A DNA stretch of 64,000 nt. It comes from Punctularia strigosozonata HHB-11173 SS5 (lineage: Eukaryota > Basidiomycota > Agaricomycetes > Corticiales > Punctulariaceae). The position numbers and the translations under genes were made by a program. Numbering within the stretch: position 1 is the first letter of the stretch; each line of letters opens with the position of its first letter. The notes below the pieces were generated by a model. The model worked only from the letters and a program-made list of their open reading frames with translations. It was not told where the DNA came from and did no database searches. This document shows, piece after piece, positions 1 to 9,657 of the stretch. The stretch is from NCBI RefSeq assembly GCF_000264995.1, contig NW_006767437.1, positions 190,904 through 254,903 on the forward strand. Direction: 5' to 3'.

Positions 1-676
1 CACCAACCCGCTGCACCGTGCATTGGCACGACTGCGACACCCCCTTCACCTGTTTTCGACTTAAGTTTCGTCGCGCTGCTCTCTCATCTGGACACCTCGC
101 ACCCGTCTCGCTGCTCTCGCTGCTCATTGGTGATCATACGGCCCTATTTTAGATTCGTCTAATGTGTTTCCATACCAGGCGTGCATCGGGAGGATTGTTT
201 GGTACGCTGCCATCGCATTACACTGTTGCATTTCTCGGACTAGATTAGACGTCACGGCGGGGCCCCGCATCACATTTTGAGCAGAAACGTATCGTTATAG
301 CGCTAGTCTTCGCTTACTTTATTGCGTAGCGTAGTAAGGCGCTTTTATACCGGCATATCGAGACACTTGATAGAGCATCGCATCCATGTATCTTTACTGC
401 AATCTTATATTCTTCCTCTGTGCGCAGTGTGCGAACAACTCATCGATGGTCCCAAATCACCCCCCTTGCGGATCGCAGGCCTGTGTTTCTTCTCTGCGTC
501 GTGGCAAAGCCCCCTCGTTCGGCCCACGACGGAATCCAAATCACAAAGGGCACCGGCTGGCACACGTCAGCAGCCGTTTCCGTCCTTCCTGCCACGACAA
601 CGACTGAAGTACGGCACCGCAGTACCGCTGACCGTGGGGTGCTCGTGCCCGCCACGCATCCCGACCCTTCCGAGCG
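1..676. other. Left-edge noncoding stretch
   Basis: No reading frame here joins by plausible splice sites into a recognisable protein, and the short open frames overlap one another on both strands. It probably holds the promoter and 5' leader of the gene starting at 677, plus possibly the end of a gene outside the window. Confidence 0.4.
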
Positions 677-2392
677 ATGCACAAGGCATCACCGATATTC
701 GATGCGCCCGAATTCCCGCCTCTCAGACGGGTCAAGCCCCTCCCGAAGCGCAGGAGAACGTCAGAATCGATCGCCCATGACCACGACAGTCTAACGGTAT
801 TAACCCAGGACGCCGCGACGAGGGAGCTCATCGCCCAGGCCGCCTCGCTTTCGTCGCGGTACTACGTCCCGCCCATCATCGGCCTCGGGGACGAAGAGGC
901 GCCCTCGAGTGGCAACGACCCTCCGCTAGACTTTGGCTTGGGAGAAGGGAGGGGCGGCGGTCACGATGATGACGAGCAGGGAGATGGCGATTATGTGGAC
1001 CATTTGCAGCAACCGGGAAACACGAAGAAGAGAAAGGTACTTTTCGCGCCCTTTCATTTCCGTACGGATTTCATGCTGATATGAGTGATTTGTCGAGGAG
1101 GAGGAATCTCCCGACCGAGTGCTCGGGCCTGAGAGCAGGTCAGAAGCGGACACCCCAGATCTGGTTCCGTACGCATCGTCACCGAAGTCGCTCGAGCACA
1201 AGCAGAAGGCGAGGATGTCCCGCGCAACTCTGGCTGGTTTGCAACAGAAGGAAGTGCTCAAGTTACGGAAACGGCAACTCGCGCCGGTGCTCAACTCGAT
1301 CGTGAATGGCGATCCGCTGTCGCTCGACCAGGCTCTCGTTTCGAGCTATCCGTTCGCGAAGCTGGGCTTCGGTGCGGACGGGAAACTGGTGAAGACGCCC
1401 AAGGTCCGCTTGTCCCGGCGTGGGGTCACGCGGGAGGCGCGCGCCCTGCGTAGCTTGCCCAAGGCCCTGCCCGCGCCAGGAACGGCGCCTCCTCCCCACC
1501 TTCCTGATGTTGACTTTACCTTCAATTTTCGCGTCGCTTGTGAGTGTTTGCAATGCATACATCGCTGGTGATAAACCTCACATTACGTATTTTAGCCTCG
1601 GACCGACAGCTGGTCGTCGAGCGAGAAGTGGCCTCCTTGCAGAAACGCTTCGAGGCCGAGCTCAAACGGCAACTTGCCAAGGCCGCAGACGCTGCGAAGC
1701 AAGCCGCCGCGGCGCTCGCAGACGCAGCACGACCGAAACAACCTGGGCGCCTGCAGAATCGTGCACGGCTCGGGATCACCGACGGCAAGATCGAACAGAA
1801 TGCATCGACAGCTGACGCATCGCTTTCTGGGGCAGGGGGCGCGAAGAAGAAGAAGAAGAAGCGGTCCGCGCTCGCCAACGCTTCCAATCCACACCACCTC
1901 CGTAACTATGTCCCGTCCCGGCTTCCGTCCTCAGGCACTCCGAACAACGCGCAAACGAACGCGCAGAATTACCTTGGCCCCCCGCCACTGCGATTCCTGT
2001 CCGCGATGCTGCCCGAGAGGGCGAAAAGCGCGGCCGGTACCACGCCCTCTCCGGCCCCGCTCACGGATCCCGCCGGAGAGTGGATCTGTGCCTCGTGCGA
2101 ATACAACCTGTTCTACGGGGACGACGCCGCATTCCGGAGGGCGCTGCGCCAGCGGAAGAAGATCCTCCGACGAAAGAGGAGGGCTCGAGAGCGTGCCGCT
2201 GCCGCTGCGAGCGGAAACACGCGCTTGCGGTCCGAGCGTCCGCCGCCCGAGGAGGAGCTGGAGGCGCAATTTGAGCCCGGATACGCCGAGCAGGTCGCCG
2301 CGATGCAACAGCAGTTCAAGTCGAAGGGGGAAAGAAACAAAGGAGAGGGCAGAGACGGGTTAGAGCACGCAGCATCCGGCCATCCAGGATGA
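677..2392 (+). CDS. Conserved-looking basic protein of unknown function
   Basis: Three exons (677-1036, 1098-1539, 1596-2392) encode 532 aa. Both introns (61 and 56 nt) have GT...AG ends and restore frame. The N-terminal third is acidic and low complexity, including a Gly/Asp stretch. The middle carries Lys/Arg-rich and Ala/Lys helical segments (about 270-330) and a run of six lysines near 350 that could act in nuclear import. The best-ordered part is near residues 430-490: a WICxSCEYN motif followed by an FRRALRQRKK-type basic helix. The paired cysteines could belong to a metal site, but only one pair is visible. I do not recognise the family. The ordered C-terminal block, unlike the rest, looks conserved, so a real gene is likely. 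Confidence 0.72.
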
Positions 2393-3331
2393 GCCGTTGA
2401 TCCTCAAGCCTCCCTGTATTGTGTTTGCAATGTTTTCGCCTCAGTCTGGTCTGGTATCGCACTCGCCTGATATACTTACACTGGTTGCGTAAGGAAGAAT
2501 GGAGGGCGTGAGAACAAGATACCCACCTAAGCCGCGTGTTGGCGCTTACGCGACGTCGCGTGCTACCGCCACCCGAGCGTGCCTCCTTAAGCCATGTCTG
2601 ACTGACAGCGTTGGGAGATCCTGGCGTTGCTTCCGACCTTCTCGTCAGGCCCATCTGCCTCGCAGGGATACATAGGAACGGTGCGAATCAGCCCAGTTTC
2701 CCGCAGACCACTCACCGCCACGCTGTACGTCCAGCTCTCCCTCACTAATTGACCCCGCAAACAGTGATGGACAATACTCTAGACCGCTGTTCCTTCACCT
2801 CCGCCCCTGGCCATCGTTCGCGTCCGTCTCGCATCGCGGGCCACGGCTCCACACAGACCCGTATATTATCTCTAGAGGTGAGGGCGCGTTTGCATCCACA
2901 ATATCAGCTTCGCCGAGCCGGAGTTTCGATCGGCGTCGCCTAGGCATGAGGTGGCGCGAGCATTCTCCTGGGAGACACCGCCGCAGCCGCTCGTTACCCG
3001 TCCAAACACACGTCCTTTGAGCCTGGTTGTCGCAGATCGTTTCCTTCGTTCGCTCGTATCAGTTGATTCCATGATATGTTTGTGGGGGCAATAGCTGCAT
3101 CCATTGCCGGCCATTACGTCGCAAGCTTGTCTCACGCGAGTGAACAACGCGGGGTTCGCTCTTCTTCCCGCCCGTCTCTCATCCTCTCCAACCACCTCAT
3201 CTTCACCTCGCGTTCCACATAAATTGACGATTCAGATTGAACCAGGCTGCTTGATCGACCGTTATCTCTCCGCTCGATATAACACCGGGCCGGATCTCCA
3301 GCGACGCATCGAGCGTTGATCATTCACGGCC
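2393..3331. other. Intergenic region before the GATA-factor gene
   Basis: About 0.94 kb between two plus-strand genes. No coherent exon chain is visible. The part next to 3332 is pyrimidine-rich, as expected of a fungal promoter and leader. Confidence 0.4.
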
Positions 3332-4597
3332 ATGTCCTCCGACGGACGTTACATGTATCACCCCTCATCCGGCATGGAGCAGTATGACTACCAGCCATAC
3401 CCGCAATCGTCGTACGACAGCGCTCAGTTTCCGACGAACAGCGCCCGCACCACGCGCACCAACGGCGCTCATCCGCATTCCCCTCCGCCAGCTCAACCGC
3501 CTGCGCAATACGGCTCCCCGACCGCACCTTATCCGACGCCCTATGGACCAGCGCCCTACCCAGCTCCTCCGCCCGGTCCTCCTTCATGGACAAACCAACC
3601 CGCATGGGCAGGATACGGGCCTTACGCTCCGGGATCGGTGCAGGCGCAGTCCCCATACCCGAGCTCGCTGTCCCGCCCCGATAATGCGTCTTCTGCTGCA
3701 CCTCACTCGCGACCGCAGGCTAGTCCTGCAGATCCGCCGAGAAGCGCTGGAATTGCTGCCGGGTCTCCGCCTTCGCCGTCCCAACCCATGCTTCGTGCGC
3801 AGTCTCCTCTGCAACATCCGGGCAGCGGCTCTGTTCCACCGATGGATTTCACCAAGGCATGTGTTGACCCTGCGGACGTGTCCTTCTCCCTCTAATGTAT
3901 GACCATAGCTCAGAGATTCATGCGAAAGCATCCTGGAGTATGCAAAGTCCTTCTCAATGCACACCGAGCCGCCACCGCGTGAAACGCTCGAGCGCATGGT
4001 CGAGTCAGCATCGTTTGGATACCGCATGCTCGATCTTGCCTCGTTGCAGGCCATATCCCCGAATGTTCGCGCCTCCGAGGAACGCTCTGGAACAGGGCCG
4101 CCACCGGACGCTGGAGACAAGAAAACAGCCGTGAGTCTGGTTACCCCCGACACACGGGGCGTATCTCATGTCATGGATTTGCCTTCCCAGAAACTCCCTG
4201 AGGCGCCTGCGCAGGATGGCCAAAGGTGTTTGGGCTGCCAAGCTACGTCCACCCCTGAATGGCGCCGAGGTCCGATGGGTAAGAGTCCCGCTGGCGACGG
4301 ACTATGGTTACTTGCTCATCGCCGAGGCGGCATACAGGACCCCGAACCCTGTGCAACGCATGTGGGCTAGTCTATGCAAAGATGGTATGTGCCCCGCTTT
4401 CCCTGTTCTTCCCTTCAGCCTTTAGCGTGTCAATGTACTTAGCTTGACGTGAACAGATCAAGAAACGCGGTCGCGAACGGACAGGCGCGTCGTCAGCTGC
4501 CAATCACACCGGCGACGATTCTGGTAGCGAAGGCAGCGACGATGAGGGTTCCTACGTATCGCACGATCGCAGGAGCGAGGCCAACGTTCGCAGATGA
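3332..4597 (+). CDS. GATA-type zinc-finger transcription factor
   Basis: Five exons (3332-3860, 3916-4130, 4191-4278, 4338-4384, 4457-4597) encode 339 aa. Residues 1-175 are rich in Pro, Ser, Tyr and Gln, like an activation domain. A helical block near 180-230 follows. Residues 261-286 form one GATA finger, CX2CX18CX2C, with the typical TPEWRRGP and LCNACGL cores and a basic tail (IKKRGRE). The 18-residue loop is the spacing seen in White Collar-type fingers rather than the 17-residue AreA type, but no PAS domain is visible, so I do not call it WC-1 or WC-2. An intron splits the finger between its two cysteine pairs. It should bind GATA-core DNA in the nucleus; its targets cannot be inferred. 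Intron 4131-4190 is 60 nt and free of stops in frame. Confidence 0.88.
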
Positions 4598-5554
4598 TCG
4601 CTCTGGTTGGGAAGGATTACAGGCACGGGCTGGTGCTCTGGTTGGAGTCGATTCCCTCCCTTCCGAGACACGCACAGATGATCGTATATAATACTCCTTT
4701 GAATTGACGTGAGTGGCGCTCCGTCCGTCTCGCCCTCGGTCGGATATACGCGGGGCTGTGCGATAAAGTCCGTGTCAACTGAATCCCAAACGACCCGCTG
4801 ACTGAATGCTGCCACAGGGACAGGACGGATCATGATGCAAACGGGCTTGCCCTTAATGAAGCTTCGTATGTTGCTCGAATCGAATGAATGACGGCTTTAC
4901 TCTGCGCAAGCTATCCTTCGAGCAGCTGGAGCGGAGGGACTATGCCCCGTTGATAGTCCGCCTCCACATGCATCACGCGGTGCATGGGGGAGTCGCCCTC
5001 TTTACCACGGCTGCAGAGGCTTCACTCGAGCCGGTATCATCCGGTCGCAGCCATCAAACCTCGCCGTTCCCAACGCTAAACCATGTTTGCTAGCGTCGGC
5101 GTACACGCTCGAACCACTCTATCTGCGGAGACGCTGCAGGGTCTCAGGCCAAGCATCAACATTGGTTAGAAGCCCCAACTAACGCCCCGTGGCTTAATGC
5201 GATATCTTCGGGCGACACTATTTAATATTTCTTACTTGTGTACCTGCCGAATCGAGACCTGACACGGCGCTTCTCTACTTCCACGCACCTTCCTTCCGCC
5301 ACGTTGAGCGCCAGAGAAGCTATCCAGATCTCGTAGTCCGTTCCCGGATCTCATTTTCCACAAGCAGCAGATTGCCGTCCTGTATGATCAGATACAGATA
5401 CGTAGCGGGAGCGCTTCGCAAGCCGATCGTGGACGAAGAACTCTATTCGACGGCGAGTGGCAGATGGCTATGAGTACAAACATATCATATAACAGAAAGA
5501 GGAAGCGTTCCCTGCGTGATTCCCAATAAAGATACAAGCTAACACCCGTGGATA
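4598..5554. other. Intergenic region between convergent genes
   Basis: About 0.96 kb between the 3' ends of the GATA-factor gene and the spt20 gene on the minus strand. It should contain both 3' UTRs. No coding structure was seen. Confidence 0.4.
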
Positions 5555-5897
5555 TCATCGTCCTGGCATGGTCGTGGGTACTTTCCCAGCCTGTAGCGCC
5601 ATCTGCTGCGCATGGGCACTGCCTGGCACCATCCCCTGCATCTGCAGCTGATTGACGCCTCCAGCGCCTCGTCCTACTCCACCGACTTGAATCGGCCAGC
5701 TGTTGGGGTAGCTGGGGTTGCCCTGTCCGACGTTTGCGTTCCCGTTCTGGGAGTAGTTCATCATCTGCTGATATTGCGCCAGCATCCGCTGATTATTGGC
5801 AACCTGGCCCTGATGTTGGGGTTGGTGTTGCTGCTGCTGCTGCTGCTGGATTTGCTGCTGCTGCTGCTGAAGGTGCTGCTGCTGCTGCTGCTGGAGG

Positions 5898-5929
<32 letters not shown>

Positions 5930-8033
5930 AAGCAAGGCGGCTGCTTGCTGCTGCTGGTGCATATTCAACTGCTGACCCTGAACAGGGGTCCCACGCGCCC
6001 CCGGGTTGGCGGCAAGGAACTGTTGCAGCATGTTTTGTTGCTGCTGGGGATTAAGACCTTGCGCCTGCGCCTGCGCCTGAAGCTGCCGCCATTGAAGCAT
6101 GCGTTGATGCTGCTGTTGCTGCTGCATCTGCTGGATTTGTTGCGGGCCGGGCATTGGAGACCTGACGGTCGCCATGGCCGTCTGGTTAGCAGCCGCCACG
6201 TTGGTGTGGACGGTGTGACCCTGGGTTTGCAGCATCGGGCTGCTGCGCATTTGCTGTTGTGCTGCAGTCGCTCGCGCCTTCATGATCGCCTGCCGGTAGG
6301 CCAACAACTGTTGTTGTTGTTGGGGAGTCATGGGGTTCGCAGGTTGCATGGGTACATTGACGTTCTGCTGCGGCATGGGTTGCGTAGTCGGCGTGACCGT
6401 CTTCGGAATTTGCATCTTGTTAACCTGCGCATGTTGGAGATACTGTTGCCCCTGGGTCGGGGCCTGGAAGGGTACTTGGAACTGAGTAGGCTGTGGCGGG
6501 TGAGAAGGTTGCGTCGGAATGCTGGGAGGAGGACGCGGGGATGGTACGATAGCCTGCGCGGGAGTTGAATTCCTAAGGGGCTGATCTGAGGGTGCCCGCG
6601 AAACTCCTGGAGTAGGTAGAAGAGCGGGGGCCTTGAAAGGTGATTGTAAGGATTGGGGAGCAGGAGAGGAATGGTTGCCGAGTTGACTGGGTGTTCGGGA
6701 AGGCGGACGTTGAGGGAGGATGGGTATCGGGGAAGGCACCGCTTCGCGCTTGACGGACGGAACCGCCATCGGTTTCTGACCATTATTAATCTGTGGAGGT
6801 ACGGTAGGAGACGGAACGATGGATGCAGGGCGGGAAGTCGGTGCTGGCATGGGCACGGGCTGCTGCAACGGTTGATTTGCGGGCGGATGCACGGGCTGGT
6901 GCATTGGGGGTTGCATTGGCCGCGGCACGGGCTGCTGCACCAGTCGTTGAATGGGCTGCTGGATGGGTTGGTGTATGGGTTGTTGTATGGGTTGTTGTAC
7001 GGGCTGCTGCACAGGTTGCTGTAGGGGCTGCTGCATGGGCTGCGTCGTCGGCTGCTGGACGGGTGGCTGCAGCGGCGTGTGCGCTTGCGAGCCATTACTC
7101 GGCGTCGTGCGCAACAGAGACTGGGCTCGCACTTGCGGGGTGGGCGCGGCTGGGGGTTCCCTGCTTCGAAAGCTTTGCGCGAAGTCAAGCAGCCGGTAGC
7201 TAACACGGAATATAAGGGATTTTCATCACGCAAAGGAGCGAGCTGGACGCACCTTGGTCCATGTACCCTATTTAACCTCGGGTTCATGAATTGGGTCACC
7301 TTGATTCGTCGGGTCTTCTCAGCCTCGTCTTCCTCCTGTTCCAGCGCGGCTGCCTTGCGCTTCAGTGACGGCGGCACGCTCGGCGCAGAGACTCTCGCAA
7401 TGTCGTTCGCGATCCGCCCCAAGTGCGGATCTGGATCCAAGCACAGAGAGGGCGTAGTGGCAAGCTTTACATCCGTTCAGCGTAGAATGGTGATTGATGG
7501 TGGGGAGCATACCAAAACCCGCGACTCTAGCTCGAGGACGTGCTGATCCGTGAGCTGATAGTTGGACCGCTGTTGAAGTAGACATAGGTCTGCCCATAGA
7601 GTCTCGTCATTATGTTGGAGGACCACGCGTGTTCGCAGTGGCTTCTCCAACACAGGATCGCGATTCCGGATCGGCCGGTAATCCAGGAGCTCCACGATCA
7701 TGCAGCCTGCGTGAACAATCAGCTTGAGGTTGCCGCAGTGAAAATAGCTCACATACCCTCATAAAATGGCACTCCCGCCGTCTCGAAGAGCTCGAGGAAG
7801 TCCACCGGGATGCGTTGAGCGCGTATATCATCCAGCAACGACTGATTGATGATCAGCCCACTATAGCAGCTCTCAAAGCCAGTACATACCGCAACAGGGT
7901 TATTGTAGAGAAACTTAGAGCCGTTATTGAGCGTCCAATGTTCCGGGTATAGGTGCACGGTGAAGGACGGCGGGCTGGTCTCATGCTTGGCGAGTAGTTC
8001 CCGAATGGAACGTAACGCGTTGTAGTTCGTCAT
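5555..8033 (-). CDS. spt20: Spt20-like subunit of the SAGA complex
   Basis: Five exons on the minus strand (8033-7890, 7841-7757, 7706-7513, 7464-7253, 7199-5555) encode 759 aa. Residues 25-140 match the Spt20 domain: VHLYPEHWTLNNGSKFLYNN, then SLLDDIRAQRIP, FLELFETAGVPFYEG and CMIVELLDYRP. Spt20 is an architectural subunit of the SAGA coactivator, which acetylates histones and contacts TBP. The remaining 500 residues are Gln/Pro-rich: a tandem QQPx repeat array, Pro/Ser-rich linkers, then polyglutamine runs near 590-680, mostly encoded by CAG. The 48-nt intron 7842-7889 is in frame without a stop. The donor at 7252 (GTGCGT) was chosen because it gives an uninterrupted conserved run. The start at 8033 lies 174 bp from the left edge of the retroelement. 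Confidence 0.9.
5815..6125 (-). repeat. CAG/CTG microsatellite coding for polyglutamine
   Basis: On the plus strand this reads as runs of ctg broken by short interruptions (Gln-His, Gln-Leu, Gln-Ile). On the coding strand it gives the longest glutamine tracts of Spt20. The tracts at about 5825-5935 are the densest and are likely to vary in length between strains. Confidence 0.85.
6858..7070 (-). repeat. QQPx tetrapeptide tandem repeat in Spt20
   Basis: A degenerate 12-bp unit codes for Gln-Gln-Pro-hydrophobic (QQPV, QQPI, QQPL, HQPI, RPMQ variants) repeated about 16 times. It lies upstream of the polyglutamine tracts in the same disordered region. Unit drift is greatest towards the C-terminal side. 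Confidence 0.75.
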
Positions 8034-8206
8034 GTTCGACGATGACAGGGGGTAGAAAGGTCCAGGGTGGTGGGTTGTTTGTTGCTCACGCCTTGAACGT
8101 GCATCAATGAGCCACACAGGAGACTATCTCGAGGTTCAGACGGTTGGGCCGAGCGTGGCGGGAGACAATGACCCCAGTCCCGTGACCAGGGGCAGTGACG
8201 GCGAAA

Positions 8207-8345
8207 GTTGGGAGATAGGGCACGAGCGAGGTACGAGCTCTGGCCTATCAGAGGACAAGCTAGCCTGGGCGAGAAAGGCTGAGCTCGAACGCGCGTCGCG
8301 CAGCTGCTCACCCTTTCTCGCCTCCTGCGTCCTTTTTCGTGTCTC
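8207..8345 (+). repeat. Split direct repeat A1 (left end of element)
   Basis: 139 bp, identical to 14095-14233. The left flank diverges immediately before 8207, which sets the element boundary. Confidence 0.88.
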
Positions 8346-8409
8346 TAAGGACTCGCCTATATACATACGCTCGTCGATAACTCGTCTTACTCGTTATACC
8401 GTTTTCATA

Positions 8410-9657
8410 ATGGGTAGAACACACATCAATGAAGAACATCGCCAGTTCCTCACCGCACTTCCTTTGGACGTTAAGAAGACTCGCAACATGGATATCCGAG
8501 CTCGAAACCGAGCCAGGCAAGAGCGGCGAATACGTTACGCCGCCGGTGAAGCCGTCACCGACGCATCGGGCCCGGATGAGAGCGAGATAGAGTTCACGGA
8601 AGAGCAGCGGGCGCTGCTTGCCGAGGAGGATGCCCGCAAACGCAAAGCCGACGATGCTGCCGCCCATGGCGGAAACCGAAAAAAGGCTCGCGGATCCTTC
8701 TTTGTAGCGGCGGATGGCGAGGAGGACCGGGAAGACGGCGCTGAACCAGAAGTGGGCTTTCACGACTATGTACTTGGACTGATCAGGCTTCCCATGCACT
8801 TCCCTCTGCATCTATGCACCAACGACGCCTTGGCCTTTTTCTTGCGAAAGGGTTGCGAACTGCCTACGCGCAAGGTCACTGTCACCGAGGGAGGCGAAGA
8901 GAGGACCGTCCGCATCTTGGATTTCGGCCACGCTACGGTTACTGCCGCAATCGGGCAAGAAAAGGACTTGGATCTGGCATCCTGGCTCGAGGCGGCGGGA
9001 AACCTCATTCGTCTTTTCGAGATGGAAATGGTCGATTCCCCACACATCGCCGATCGCTGGCGCCGGCATTTCTTCCATCTGGGGAAGCTTCCGGAGGCGA
9101 AGACTTGTTTCCAGGCTGTTCTCCTGACCGACATCGAAGCACGTCAAAGCTACGTTGTCAACCGGGTCTCGTTTAGCGGTAGGGCTCTCACAGCGGACGT
9201 CACGCGACACAAGGCAGATATCAAGTACGAAGCGTTGCGGCTCGAATGGACTCAAATGCAAAACCGCCTTGTACGCTCGTCCACTACGTCCAGTGCCTCA
9301 GGTTCGGCTTCCCGTAATTCCTTTCGACCCAAAGAAGGATTTCCGCCCTCCCGCCGTTCAAGGAGCGAAGCTCCCGGTCGCCAACTCGGTCTCGACTCTA
9401 CCTGTGTTAGGTGCGCTAGAAAGGGTCACGGCTCGTCCGACTGCACTGCTTCCACGCTTCCCGACGGAAAGACCTGCTACATCGACAAAGAATCTCGCGC
9501 TGAAGGAGCCATCATCTGCCGGATGTACAACCTCAAGGGTGGAGCCGCCCGGAACTGTTACCATAGCAAGGACTGGAAGCACATCTGCTCTTTCTGCGGT
9601 TCAGCCTCTCATCACGCCCTCGCTTTCGTCTGCCAAAAGGAACCTGCCAGGGTTTGA
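8410..9657 (+). other. Gag-like frame of the DIRS element
   Basis: A frame of about 415 codons starts just inside the left repeat. The N-terminal part is charged and helical. Near the C-terminus there is a CX2CX4HX4C zinc knuckle (CVRCARKGHGSSDC), followed by a second Cys/His cluster (CSFCGSASHH). In this family the Gag-like protein packages element RNA. Its end overlaps the start of the reverse-transcriptase region in another frame, an arrangement known in retroelements. Confidence 0.75.

Noticed and set aside
5612-6568. Long leucine-rich open frame on the plus strand
   Set aside because: It is the antisense of the CAG tracts of spt20; poly-Leu arises from ctg repeats and has no conserved content.
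8107-8409. Extension of the Gag-like frame upstream of 8410
   Set aside because: It would begin outside the element and run through the left repeat; the ATG at 8410 inside the element is the natural start.
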